A stretch of 64,000 nt of DNA from Strigamia acuminata. Its lineage: Eukaryota > Arthropoda > Chilopoda > Geophilomorpha > Linotaeniidae. The notes under the pieces are model-generated. The model saw only the letters and a program-made list of their open reading frames with translations, did no database searches and was not told the origin of the DNA. The stretch is from contig OX442314.1 in assembly GCA_949358305.1 (NCBI GenBank), forward strand, positions 1,240,001 to 1,304,000, given 5' to 3'. The position numbers and the translations under genes are program-made. This document shows, in pieces, positions 11,188 to 23,350 of the stretch; position 1 is the stretch's first letter, and each line of letters starts with the position of its first letter.

Positions 11188-12141
11188 ATGGAGAGAAAAC
11201 GCCAGGATTACAATTGCAATCTGTGTGATTATTCGTGTTCACGCTATTCACTTTTGGAACAGCATATGCTTAGACACACTGGTGAAAAGCCTTTCAAATG
11301 TCAAATGTGTGATTATTGTTCGAGTCGTCGTGAACATTTAAACAGTCACCTATTAACCCACACTGGAGAAAAACCATTCAAGTGCCATTTGTGTGCTTTT
11401 TCCTGCATTCAAAGTGGGGATTTAAGAAGACATCTATTAACCCATTCAGGAGAAAAACCATTCAAGTGCCATTTGTGTGATTATTCCTGTATTGGAAGTG
11501 GGGATTTAAGAAAACATCTAATATCCCATTCAGGCGAAAAACCATTCAAGTGCCATTTGTGTGATTATTCCAGTGCTCAAAGTGGGACTTTAAGAAAACA
11601 TTTAGCCAGACACACAGGAGAAAAACCATTCAAGTGCCATTTGTGTGCTTTTTCCTGCATTCAAAGTGGGGATTTAAGAAGACATCTATTAACCCATTCA
11701 GGAGAAAAACCATTCAAGTGCCATTTGTGTGATTATTCCTGTATTGGAAGTGGGGATTTAAGAAAACATCTAATAACCCATTCAGGCAAAAAACCATTCA
11801 AGTGCCATTTGTGTGATTATTCCAGTGCTCAAAGTGGGACTTTAAGAAAACATTTAGCCAGACACACAGGAGAAAAACCATTCAAGTGCCATTTGTGTGC
11901 TTATTCTTGCAATCAAAATTGGGGTTTAAAAAGTCACCTATTAACCCATTTAGGAGAAAAGCCATTCAAGTGTCATTTGTGTAATTATTCTTGCAATCAT
12001 AGTGGGAATTTAAAAGTCCATTTATTGACCCACACAGGAGAAAAACCATTCAAGTGCCATTTGTGTGATTATTCTTGCATTCATAAGAGGAGTTTAAAAT
12101 ACCATCTATTAACCCACACTGCAAAAAAACCATTCAAGTGA
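11188..12141 (+). CDS. C2H2 zinc-finger protein, 11 fingers
   Basis: 317 residues, almost entirely 11 tandem Krueppel-type fingers (C-x2-C-x12-H-x3-H) joined by [TS]GEKPFKCHLC linkers, so a nuclear DNA-binding, probably transcription-regulating protein. No KRAB, BTB or ZAD domain is seen in this exon. Fingers 3-5 and 6-8 are a nearly exact tandem duplication of 252 bp, so binding specificity was recently extended. The product ends abruptly after a final AKKPFK linker. A branch/acceptor-like ATTTCAG at 11132-11138 just upstream suggests a 5'UTR intron. The start is the first ATG of the frame, with AAAA before it. Confidence 0.85.
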   Translation: MERKRQDYNCNLCDYSCSRYSLLEQHMLRHTGEKPFKCQMCDYCSSRREHLNSHLLTHTGEKPFKCHLCAFSCIQSGDLRRHLLTHSGEKPFKCHLCDYSCIGSGDLRKHLISHSGEKPFKCHLCDYSSAQSGTLRKHLARHTGEKPFKCHLCAFSCIQSGDLRRHLLTHSGEKPFKCHLCDYSCIGSGDLRKHLITHSGKKPFKCHLCDYSSAQSGTLRKHLARHTGEKPFKCHLCAYSCNQNWGLKSHLLTHLGEKPFKCHLCNYSCNHSGNLKVHLLTHTGEKPFKCHLCDYSCIHKRSLKYHLLTHTAKKPFK

Positions 12142-12795
12142 TCACCTGAATAACATTTACCTAAACATTAAAAAGTTTTGCATTGTTACACTCTAATCGT
12201 TGATTTCTGCTTTTATTTGTTTATTTTAATTTGGATTTTAAAAAAAGATTGGTGTTTTTTTCTATTTTAATTGAAAAGTTCAGAAAACAAAGATCTGTTA
12301 AATTGTACTCCGTAATATTATTCTCGCTTGTATCCATGTTTTAACGTCCGGAAAACATTTGAAACCTGTATAAAATACTTGAGAAAACTTACATTTGTGA
12401 CTGAAATAGTTGACAGTGCGTTCAAATCTGGAAAATTGTTCAAGCCCATTAAATAAAATTAATCATTTTTTGTTATTCCAAGTCATGTGTTTTTAAGTGT
12501 TTTAAAGTTACATTTTGTGTTTAATCATTTAAAAAAAAAAAGATTTTCTCATTTTTCTCTATTTGTTTATAAATTTTTCCATTTGTCTTGATCTGAATCA
12601 CATTTTGCCGTTTTTCTTCAGTTTAAACCACATTTTGTCGTTTTTCTTCACGTTTAATCACATTTTGTTGTTCTTCCTTTTTATTTGGCTTCATAACAAC
12701 AATACATCTTTTTGCGCCTGGAATGGCATTTGTTTATTCAAAGGTGTTGTGACTGATTTGGTCTTCGCCAGGGCAATTAGGGAACTAATTACACT
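12142..12795. other. 3' flank of the zinc-finger gene, non-coding
   Basis: AT-rich. It holds a run of near-repeats of CACATTTTG(C/T)(C/T)GTTTTTCTTCA at about 12599-12675. No polyadenylation signal is certain. Nothing else is recognised. Confidence 0.4.
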
Positions 12796-13330
12796 GGTGT
12801 GGGACGCATATTCACGTAAAATAACGGAGACTCCCTAATATTGGTTGGTTGGCCTTTATTATGTTGTCTAGGGGTATGGGGAATCCCGTTACCCGTTGCA
12901 GAGGTGCCACGAAGGCACACCGCACCGGCAACCGACCCGTCACACACTGGGCGAGAGCCCAATGGGTAACATGGTCGGTTCAACATTACATTCATGTCGC
13001 ACTCACCTACGACCCGCAGTAGCCATTCATGGAGGCGCGCATCATGGAAACCGCCATGACACTGAGCGTCTCTGTGGTGAATGGGAAGGAGTGCAGAGTC
13101 CACACAGCCGGGACACGTCTTGTCCCCTTGATGGTTACACACACCTCGGACTCTCTACACACGACCGTCCTGGTCGGTGTCCGCACTCTCTCTCTCTGCA
13201 TCTCTTCCCCACACCACTCTGCTCCCTCCTCCCCCAGGCTAGATCACTTCACCCAATGAGGGGGTGACCTTAGGGCCGTAAGGCAGTGTGTGGTAGTGAA
13301 GTGAGTCACCCTGGGTGGCCAGACAGTCAC
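12795..13330 (-). repeat. Dispersed repeat, copy 1 of 3
   Basis: A G/C-richer block whose reverse complement matches 29830-30500 and, in part, 39150-39335. Shared landmarks are GTGGTGAATGG, CACCACTCTG/CACCACTCAG, GGGACTCATGCCC/GGGCTCTCGCCC and ACGGGTCGGTTGC/ACGGAACGGTTGC. Open frames in it on both strands are not conserved between copies, so it is read as a non-autonomous transposon or retroposed sequence rather than a gene. Confidence 0.55.
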
Positions 13331-13596
13331 AGTGTATTTTTTTGCTAGTTTATAATTGTACTTATTTTTTTAATCCAAACAACGCAATTCATTACAGTTT
13401 GTTATTTTCATCGAGCAGGAATAAATGGGATAATCATTTAAACCATAATTTGTTTTTGTCTACACTTGGCTACGATATTAGTAATTAAATAAAAGTAATA
13501 AAATAACCGACTTTAATTGCTGTTTCAATTAAAAATCTCCATAGTCCATGTAAACTATTGTTTTATGTTGGTTTAGTTTGGTTTTATTGAAATAAA

Positions 13597-14075
13597 AATT
13601 GTCATTTTATCTAAAAATTGTCATTTTATCTAAAAATTGTCATTTTATCTAAACATTGTCATTTTATCTAAAAATTGTCATTTTATCTAAAAATTGTCAT
13701 TTTATCTAAAAATTGTCATTTTATCTAAAAATTGTCATTTTATCTAAAAATTGTCATTTTATCTAAAAATTGTCATTTTATCTAAAAATTGTCATTTTAT
13801 CTAAAAATTGTCATTTTATCTAAAAATTGTCATTTTATCTAAAAATTGTCATTTTATCTAAAAATTGTCATTTTATCTAAAAATTGTCATTTTATCTAAA
13901 AATTGTCATTTTATCTAAAAATTGTCATTTTATCTAAAAATTGTCATTTTATCTAAAAATTGTCATTTTATCTAAAAATTGTCATTTTATCTAAAAATTG
14001 TCATTTTATCTAAAAATTGTCATTTTATCTAAAAATTGTCATTTTATCTAAAAATTGTCATTTTATCTAAAAATG
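13597..14075. repeat. 19-bp minisatellite, about 25 copies
   Basis: AAAAATTGTCATTTTATCT is repeated head to tail with almost no variation (one copy reads AAACATTG). Such homogeneity indicates recent amplification. No spacers, so not a CRISPR-like array. Confidence 0.95.
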
Positions 14076-15514
14076 AAATCGAAATCCGCATTTCGGGGGT
14101 GACTATTCTGGGAATTCCGGGTGGACCATACTCTTCCGAAAAATGTCCGGGGTGGTGTTGGGAGTGTCGATAGACTGTTTTGTGTCAAGGTTGCCAATTT
14201 TCATGTAAGTATTGGAAGGTTCATTTCTGTGCATTCTCATATATTTTTTTCACAGGAGCAACGAGGCGCGATGAAGGGGGATCAAGCGAGAGTGAATAAA
14301 ATAAACTCGTTTTTGTCTCAAATGCGCGTTTGCGTTTGTAAATTTGGTTGTCTTGCAACGCGGTGGCGCGTTTGAGTTTCGTGTTGCGATACAAACACGC
14401 ACGGGTGCGTATTGGAGTCGTAAACGACTTTCTGTCGCAATGCAATCGCGTATTTGACAAATTTCTGCAGATTTTTGCCAATATTTGACAATTTTCAGAC
14501 AAATTTCAATTAATTTTAGAAATTTTTGAGAGATTTCAATAAAAGTTTGAGGAATTTCTTATGCTGACGCTAAAATGCCAAAAGGAGTCTTAACTCAGAA
14601 GAGCACCTTTCCGACCACTTAGGTGTCGGAAAAGCACTTCCAAAGGTCGCAAAACGTGCTCTACGCGTTTTTTGACACTAGAACGGTCGAAAACGAGTCT
14701 AAAACTGCTAAGCTGGCGCCTGTAACTTGGCGCATTCGCTGGGTCGCTCGAAAATGAGATTCGAGCGAACCGAAACCTATGAGAGAAACGCGCCGGCGGA
14801 AATATTCGTTTTTACCAATGAATACTTAATAAATCTTCATGGGAATTTAATCCCAATCTACTGTAGGCTTAGGAACCTTGAATACCAAATAAAAACAAAG
14901 GAGCAAAGGCGGGAAACAAAGAACAAGGGCCCGACGCCCGTAAATCACCAAAATGGCTATCTGCCAGACACGCTAGTGGCCTTGAGCCACTTCTAACTTC
15001 GTTTTCGAGGTCGTGGGTCTCGAAAACGACTAAACCGAGTGGTGGGAACGATTCCCCGAGGTCTTTTTAGTCAATGTCGCCCAAAACCCGAATCAACAAG
15101 CTAACTTTCAACGAGAAACGAAGACTGGAGCCGAATGCGGTGATAAGCGCTCATTCCAGACTCGTGTAAGCGATCTCCGCTTAAAGCCAGTTGCTCTGAG
15201 CAGACGACGCAATCGCTTACCAAGGAAAAAGACGGGTTTATGGGCTCAAAACCCGACGAAACACTTAAACAGGATCCAGAAATTACCAAGCGAGTTGGTA
15301 AGCTAAACTAAAACTGTAAAATAAGTTGGGGACTTGGTAAAATGCGAGTCTCTCAAACTTTTGTTGCGTCCTGCTCGCAACACGCGCGATGTACGCGCGT
15401 GGCCGCGTGTTGAACGTGCGCACTACGCGCAAGAACCGTACAAACCGAGGTAAAACGAATTAAACACATATCTAATGCAAAAACAATTATTAAATACATC
15501 ATTCTTGTTGCTGT
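14076..15514. other. Non-coding left shoulder of the foldback region
   Basis: Holds degenerate TTTGACAA-TTTCAG-ATTTTTGCCAATA repeats (14455-14555) of the kind that also build the palindrome arms, and a GGCGCC-rich block (14690-14720) like the one at 16000-16010. Open frames here have no domain. Confidence 0.4.
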
Positions 15515-16849
15515 TTGCAAACTTGCAAAACTTGCACCGAATTTGGGCAATTTTTTACAAATTTCAGCAGATTTTTGCCTATATTTGACAAATTTCAGAA
15601 GATTTCCTCAATCCTCAAACATTTGCTGAAATTTCTCATAAAATTTCTAAAATTAATTGAAATTTGTCTGAAATTTGTCTGGAATTTGTCAAATATTGTC
15701 AAAAATCCGTGGAAATTTGCCAAATACTGGCAAAAATCCATGTAAATTTGTCAAAAATTGCCATAATTCGGTGCAAATTGTGTTAGATATTGGAAAAATT
15801 TATTTTAACGCTTCCAACGCGCCAGTAAATCGCGCGTGCACACGCATGGATTTTTCGTCATAGTTGGATGCGCGCAAACCTCACGTAACTTGCGCCAAAA
15901 TTTGGCAATTTTTGACAAATTTCAGCAGATTTTTGCCAGTATTTGACAAATTTCCACTGATTTTTGACAATATTTGACCCAACAACTGCGCCACGTTCCA
16001 GGCGCCGGTTTAGGCATTTCAGACCCGTTTTAGATGGCGAAAACGTTCTCTCCATCATTTTCTACCCCTGGGTGAGGTTTTCAGCGTTCATGATTGATGA
16101 AAAAGCTGTTTTCTAACTAGCTGTCCCATTGCTAGTTTTGGCGTCAGGTTTTAGCAACCTTCCAATCCGACTCTGTCGTCTGCACGACCTCCAAGACCGT
16201 TTTAGGGTTAATTTGAGTCAAATAATTCATTCTGGGGGTTGTTTTGGGTTTTTTACAAGTGTGTTTTTGTAGTTTTTATTGGTTTCAAACATTGTCAATT
16301 CTTTATACAAGTGTAACTTTCATTTCTCTGTATTTTGAGAACTTTGCATTGCAGCAAAGTTCATTTCTTGCCCCTTAATTATTGTGTAATTGTTGGTTTT
16401 CAAGCCCGTTTTTTAACAATAACTTTATTTGAAGTGCCTATTGTTTCAGTCACGTGCTTCCACGTGCCTTTTATTGTTGAGCAATTTCTTGGGCAGTTGC
16501 GCTCCTGTTGCTAGCATTGCCGCGCGTTCTCCGCGCGTGTACTCGCGCGTTTCGCATCACACACATTCGGGTTCAATGGCCTATCGCGGCGGCACATTGT
16601 GTGGCATAGCGCGGCACGTTGCAATTACGTGACGTGGCACGTTGCTGTTACGTGACGCGATAGCCAGTATTTAAGCAGGGGATTCCATCATCGTTTACAC
16701 AAATGCGCATTGCAACGTGGAGGCGCATTCGAGTCCTTTTCCCAAGCGTTGAAAAAGGACAAAACTCGTATTCGATTCGAAAGCGAATCGAATACGATTT
16801 TTGTCCTTTTTCAACGCAAAATTGTATTCGATTCGCTTTCGAATCGAAT

Positions 16850-17735
16850 ACGAGTTTTGCCCTTCTTCAACGCGAAATCGTATTCGACTGGTTTTCGAGT
16901 CGAATACGAGTTTTGCCCTTCTTCAACGCGAAATCGTATTCGACTCGTTTTCGAGTCGAATGCGAATTTTGCCCTTCTTCAACGCGAAATCGTATTCGAC
17001 TCGTTCGAGTCGAATGCGAATTTTGCCCTTCTTCAACGCGAAATCGTATTCGACTCGTTTTCGAGTCGAATGCGAATTTTGCCCTTCTTTAACGCGAAAT
17101 CGTATTCGACTCGTTTTCGAGTCGAATGCGAATTTTGCCCTTCTTCAACGCGAAATCGTATTCGACTCGTTTTCGAGTCGAGTGCGAATTTTGCCCTTCT
17201 TCAACGCGAAATCGTATTCGACTCGTTTTCGAGTCGAGTACGAATTTTGCCCTTCTTCAACGCGAAATCGTATTCGACTCGTTTTCGAGTCGAATGCGAA
17301 TTTTGCCCTTCTTCAACGCGAAATCGTATTCGACTCGTTTTCGAGTCGAGTACGAATTTTGCCCTTCTTTAACGCGAAATCGTATTCGACTCGTTTTCGA
17401 GTCGAATGCGAATTTTGCCCTTCTTCAACGCGAAATCGTATTCGACTCGTTTTCGAGTCGAGTGCGAATTTTGCCCTTCTTCAACGCGAAATCGTATTCG
17501 ACTCGTTTTCGAGTCGAGTACGAATTTTGCCCTTCTTCAACGCGAAATCGTATTCGACTCGTTTTCGAGTCGAATGCGAATTTTGCCCTTCTTCAACGCG
17601 AAATCGTATTCGACTCGTTTTCGAGTCGAGTACGAATTTTGCCCTTCTTCAACGCGAAATCGTATTCGACTCGTTTTCGAGTCGAGTACGAATTTTGCCC
17701 TTCTTCAACGCGAAATCGTATTCGACTCGCTTTCG
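16850..17735. repeat. 56-bp tandem array, left arm, about 16 units
   Basis: The unit contains the hairpin TTCGACTCGTTTTCGAGTCGAA and the run GCCCTTCTTCAACGCGAAA. Because 56 is not a multiple of three, each forward frame cycles through the same 56-residue peptide, and all three are free of stops. This explains the long open frames; they are not supported as genes (no start context, no splice sites, no conservation beyond the DNA repeat). Confidence 0.9.
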
Positions 17736-17739
17736 AATC

Positions 17740-18420
17740 GTATACGAGATGGTCGATTTTTGTTTCCCGGACTTTGATTCGTATTCGAGTTGTTACGAGT
17801 TCGTATTTTGATCGTATTCGTATTCGAATCGAATTCGAATCGTATTCGAATCGAATACGAATCGAATTCGAGTCGTATTCGAGATGGTCGATGATTTCCA
17901 CTCGCTCGTATACGCGTTGTATACGAGCTCGTATTTTGATCGTAATCGTAAACGAATCGTTTACAAGTCGTATACAAGTTGTATACGACGTGTATACACC
18001 TCGTATACGAACGAAGTTTGGAAAATCCACCGGATACTTACTACGACATGAAAACACATAGTAGTCACATACGTCTTATTTGGAAATTGTGTTTTCACAA
18101 ACTTCGTTCGTATACGAGGTGTATACACGTCGTATACAACTTGTATACGACTTGTAAACGATTCGTTTACGATTACGATCAAAATACGAGCTCGTATACA
18201 ACGCGTATACGAGCGAGTGGAAATCATCGACCATCTCGAATACGACTCGAATTCGATTCGTATTCGATTCGAATACGATTCGAATTCGATTCGAATACGA
18301 TTCGAATTCGATTCGAATACGAATACGATCAAAATACGAACTCGTAACAACTCGAATACGAATCAAAGTCCGGGAAACAAAAATCGACCATCTCGTATAC
18401 GATTCGAAAGCGAATCGAAT
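17740..18420. repeat. Core of the foldback: nested TTCGAATCGAA / CGTATACG palindromes
   Basis: Both sides of the centre (about 18060) consist of short palindromic words: GAATTCGAATCG, CGTATACAACG, ACGAGCTCGTA. The unique loop, about 18022-18098, carries no palindrome. Half-sites are mirrored exactly at 17993-18021 and 18099-18127. Confidence 0.85.
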
Positions 18421-19065
18421 ACGATTTCACGTTGAAGAAGGGCAAAATTCGTACTCGACTCGAAAACGAGTCGAATACGATTTCGCGTTGAAGAAGGGCA
18501 AAATTCGTACTCGACTCGAAAACGAGTCGAATACGATTTCGCGTTGAAGAAGGGCAAAATTCGTACTCGACTCGAAAACGAGTCGAATACGATTTCGCGT
18601 TGAAGAAGGGCAAAATTCGTACTCGACTCGAAAACGAGTCGAATACGATTTCGCGTTGAAGAAGGGCAAAATTCGTACTCGACTCGAAAACGAGTCGAAT
18701 ACGATTTCGCGTTGAAGAAGGGCAAAATTCGCATTCGACTCGAAAACGAGTCGAATACGATTTCGCGTTGAAGAAGGGCAAAATTCGCATTCGACTCGAA
18801 AACGAGTCGAATACGATTTCGCGTTGAAGAAGGGCAAAATTCGCATTCGACTTGAAAACGAGTCGAATACGATTTCGCGTTGAAGAAGGGCAAAATTCGC
18901 ATTCGACTCGAAAACGAGTCGAATACGATTTCGCGTTGAAGAAGGGCAAAATTCGCATTCGACTCGAAAACGAGTCGAATACGATTTCGCGTTGAAGAAG
19001 GGCAAAACTCGTATTCGATTCGAAAGCGAATCGAATACAATTTTGCGTTGAAAAAGGACAAAAAT
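18420..19065. repeat. 56-bp tandem array, right arm, about 11 units
   Basis: The inverse of the left array, with five fewer units. Variant bases are clustered: several adjacent units carry GTACTCGACTCG, the others GCATTCGACTCG, a pattern expected from unequal exchange or conversion. Confidence 0.9.
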
Positions 19066-19239
19066 CGTATTCGATTCGAAAGCGAATCGAATACGAGTTT
19101 TGTCCTTTTTCAACGCTTGGGAAAAGGACTCGAATGCGCCTCCACGTTGCAATGCGCATTTGTGTAAACGATGATGGAATCCCCTGCTTAAATACTGGCT
19201 ATCGCGTCACGTAACAGCAACGTGCCACGTCACGTAATT

Positions 19240-22200
19240 GCAACGTGCCGCGCTATGCCACACAATGTGCCGCCGCGATAGGCCATTGAACCCGAATGTG
19301 TGTGATGCGAAACGCGCGAGTACACGCGCGGAGAACGCGCGGCAATGCTAGCAACAGGAGCGCAACTGCCCAAGAAATTGCTCAACAATAAAAGGCACGT
19401 GGAAGCACGTGACTGAAACAATAGGCACTTCAAATAAAGTTATTGTTAAAAAACGGGCTTGAAAACCAACAATTACACAATAATTAAGGGGCAAGAAATG
19501 AACTTTGCTGCAATGCAAAGTTCTCAAAATACAGAGAAATGAAAGTTACACTTGTATAAAGAATTGACAATGTTTGAAACCAATAAAAACTACAAAAACA
19601 CACTTGTAAAAAACCCAAAACAACCCCCAGAATGAATTATTTGACTCAAATTAACCCTAAAACGGTCTTGGAGGTCGTGCAGACGACAGAGTCGGATTGG
19701 AAGGTTGCTAAAACCTGACGCCAAAACTAGCAATGGGACAGCTAGTTAGAAAACAGCTTTTTCATCAATCATGAACGCTGAAAACCTCACCCAGGGGTAG
19801 AAAATGATGGAGAGAACGTTTTTGCCATCTAAAACGGTCTAAAACGGGTCTAAAATGCCTAAACCGGCGCCTGGAACGTGGCGCAGTTGTTGGGTCAAAT
19901 ATTGTCAAAAATCAGTGGAAATTTGTCAAATACTGGCAAAAATCTGCTGAAATTTGTCAAAAATTGCCAAATTTTGGCGCAAGTTACGTGAGGTTTGCGC
20001 GCATCCAACTATGACGAAAAATCCATGCGTGTGCACGCGCGATTTACTGGCGCGTTGGAAGCGTTAAAATAAATTTTTCCAATATCTAACACAATTTGCA
20101 CCGAATTATGGCAATTTTTGACAAATTTACATGGATTTTTGCCAGTATTTGGCAAATTTCCACGGATTTTTGACAATATTTGACAAATTCCAGACAAATT
20201 TCAGACAAATTTCAATTAATTTTAGAAATTTTATGAGAAATTTCAGCAAATGTTTGAGGATTGAGGAAATCTTCTGAAATTTGTCAAATATAGGCAAAAA
20301 TCTTCTGAAATTTGTCAAATACAGGCAAAAATCTGCTGAAATTTGTCAAAAATTGCCCAAATTCCGTGCAAGTTTTGCAAGTTTTGCGCGCATCAAATCG
20401 TATGCGCGCCTATACTATTGCACGAGCGCATTGACGCGTGATGAACACCGACCACGTTTACGAAGTGAATTCGAGCTACAAAAGTATCGAGTCGCCATTC
20501 TATGATGGAAAAAAAAAATTAAGTGTAAACAAACAAAATAAAAACTTTAATATACAAGAAACGTACAATTCCACTCAACTTTGTTTCAAATTTTATTTAT
20601 TGGATCATTGAAAATAAACAGTAGTGTTGTGCACTGTACGCTTAAGTGTATACCGGCGATGCGTTGTTTTGTGGTGGGGATTTGCCTCGATAATTGATCT
20701 TTTCTCTTTGTTTGCAATATTTTTTTGGCCTTTTTTGTTGATTTTTCGGTTTGAAATTGTTTTTTTCCGGTGTAATTTAAGTGGTGGAAGGTTGTTGGCG
20801 TGTGTTGAGGGTAATTTTGGCGGTTTTTGGGTCGGGATTAGTGTTTTCTGCGATTTTTTATCGGTATTTGGGGTTTGATGCAGCGGATAGCGCATGCGAA
20901 TCGCCGTCGACCGTAGCATTAGCAATTGCAACGTGCCGCGCTATGCCACACAATGTGCCGCCGCGATAGGCCATCGAATCCGAATGTGTGTGATGCGAAA
21001 CGCGAGTACGCGCGCGGAGAACGCGCGGCAATGCTAGCAACAGGAGCGCAACTGCCCAAGAAATTGCTCAACAATAAAAGGCACGTGGAAGCACGTGCCT
21101 GAAACAATAGGCACTTCAAATAAAGTTATTGTTAAAAAACGGGCTTGAAAACCAACAATTACACAATAATTAAGGGGCAAGAAATGAACTTTGCTGCAAT
21201 GCAAAGTTCTCAAAATACAGAGAAATGAAAGTTACACTTGTATAAAGAATTGACAATGTTTGAAACCAATAAAAACTACAAAAACACACTTGTAAAAAAC
21301 CCAAAACAACCCCCAGAATGAATTATTTGACTCAAATTAACCCTAAAACAGTCTTGGAGGTCGTGCAGACGACAGAGTCGGATCGGAAGGTTGCTAAAAC
21401 CTGACGCCAAAACTAGCAATGGGACAGCTAGTTAGAAAACAGCTTTTTCATCAATCATGAACGCTGAAAACCTCACCCAGGGGTAGAAAATAATGGAGAG
21501 AACGTTTTCGCCATCTAAAACGGTCTAAAACGGGTCTAAAATGCCTAAACCGGCGCCTGGAACGTGGCGCAGTTGTTGGGTCAAATATTGTCAAAAATCA
21601 GTGGAAATTTGTCAAATACTGGCAAAAATCTGCTGAAATTTGTCAAAAATTGCCAAATTTTGGCGCAAGTTACGTGAGGTTTGCGCGCATCCAACTATGA
21701 CGAAAAATCCATGCGTGTGCACGCGCGATTTACTGGCGCGTTGGAAGCGTTAAAATAAATTTTTCCAATATCTAACACAATTTGCACCGAATTATGGCAA
21801 TTTTTGACAAATTTACATGGATTTTTGCCAGTATTTGACAAATTTCCACGGATTTTTGACAATATTTGACAAATTCCAGACAAATTTCAGACAAATTTCA
21901 ATTAATTTTAGAAATTTTATGAGAAATTTCAGCAAATGTTTGAGGATTGAGGAAATCTTCTGAAATTTGTCAAATATAGGCAAAAATCTTCTGAAATTTG
22001 TCAAATACAGGCAAAAATCTGCTGAAATTTGTCAAAAATTGCCCAAATTCCGTGCAAGTTTTGCAAGTTTTGCGCGCATCAAATCGTATGCGCGCCTATA
22101 CTATTGCACGAGCGCATTGACGCGTGATGAACACCGACCACGTTTACGAAGTGAATTCGAGCTACAAAAGTATCGAGTCGCCATTCTATGATGGAAAAAA

Positions 22201-23350
22201 AAAATTAAGTGTAAACAAACAAAATAAAAACTTTAATATACAAGAAACGTACAATTCCACTCAACTTTGTTTCAAATTTTATTTATTGGATCATTGAAAA
22301 TAAACAGTAGTGTTGTGCACTGTACGCTTAAGTGTATACCGGCGATGCGTTGTTTTGTGGTGGGGATTTGCCTCGATAATTGATCTTTTCTCTTTGTTTG
22401 CAATATTTTTTTGGCCTTTTTTGTTGATTTTTCGGTTTGAAATTGTTTTTTTCCGGTGTAATTTAAGTGGTGGAAGGTTGTTGGCGTGTGTTGAGGGTAA
22501 TTTTGGCGGTTTTTGGGTCGGGATTAGTGTTTTCTGCGATTTTTTATCGGTATTTGGGGTTTGATGCAGCGGATAGCGCATGCGAATCGCTGTCGACCGT
22601 AGCATTAGCAATTGCAACCTGCCGCGCTATGCCACACAATGTGCCGCCGCGATAGGCCATCGAATCCGAATGTGTGTGATGCGAAACGCGAGTACGCGCG
22701 CGGAGAACGCGCGGCAATGCTAGCAACAGGAGCGCAACTGCCCAAGAAATTGCTGAAACAATAGGCACTTCAAATAAAGTTATTGTTAAAAAACGGGCTT
22801 GAAAACCAACAATTACACAATAATTAAGGGGCAAGAAATGAACTTTGCTGCAATGCAAAGTTCTCAAAATACAGAGAAATGAAAGTTACACTTGTATAAA
22901 GAATTGACAATGTTTGAAACCAATAAAAACTACAAAAACACACTTGTAAAAAACCCAAAACAACCCCCAGAATGAATTATTTGACTCAAATTAACCCTAA
23001 AACAGTCTTGGAGGTCGTGCAGACGACAGAGTCGGATCGGAAGGTTGCTAAAACCTGACGCTAAAACTAGCAATGGGACAGCTAGTTAGAAAACAGCTTT
23101 TTCATCAATCATGAACGCTGAAAACCTCACCCAGGGGTAGAAAATGATGGAGAGAACGTTTTCGCCATCTAAAACGGTCTAAAACGGGTCTAAAATGCCT
23201 AAACCGGCGCCTGGAACGTGGCGCAGTTGTTGGGTCAAATATTGTCAAAAATCAGTGGAAATTTGTCAAATACTGGCAAAAATCTGCTGAAATTTGTCAA
23301 AAATTGCCAAATTTTGGCGCAAGTTACGTGAGGTTTGCGCGCATCCAACT
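19240..23350. repeat. Tandem direct repeat, period about 1,686 bp (2.4 copies)
   Basis: The outer half of the right palindrome arm recurs as 19240-20930, 20931-22616 and, partly, 22617-23350. Copies 1 and 2 differ in the stretch that follows AACAATAAAAGGCACGTGG; copy 3 lacks a short piece there (near 22754). The last two copies lack the 56-bp array. The unit holds an AT-rich tail with a possible polyadenylation context and no coding domain. Confidence 0.85.

Larger units (their letters stand above)
15515..20380. mobile_element. Giant foldback palindrome (about 4.9 kb)
   Basis: The left arm (15515 to about 18021) is the reverse complement of the right arm (about 18099 to 20380), with a spacer of about 77 bp. 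Proceeding inward, each arm has: degenerate TTTGTCAAATA...GGCAAAAATCTGCTG repeats; a GC-rich CGCGCG/GGCGCC block; a unique segment that ends with TTGCAATGCGCATTTGTG; an array of 56-bp units; and a core of nested short palindromes (TCGAATTCGA, CGTATACG). The architecture resembles foldback (FB) transposons with tandem-repeat arms. No transposase is seen. The arms differ in array copy number (16 versus 11), so this is not a simple assembly mirror. Confidence 0.75.

Noticed and set aside
12789-13267. Open frames of 64-123 codons on both strands
   Set aside because: Not conserved among the three copies of the dispersed repeat.
16703-18061. Long plus-strand open frames of 129-336 codons
   Set aside because: They translate a 56-bp tandem repeat in every frame; the peptide is the same cyclic sequence in each, so this is repeat DNA, not a gene.
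18329-19159. Minus-strand open frames of 232-276 codons
   Set aside because: Mirror image of the above in the other palindrome arm.
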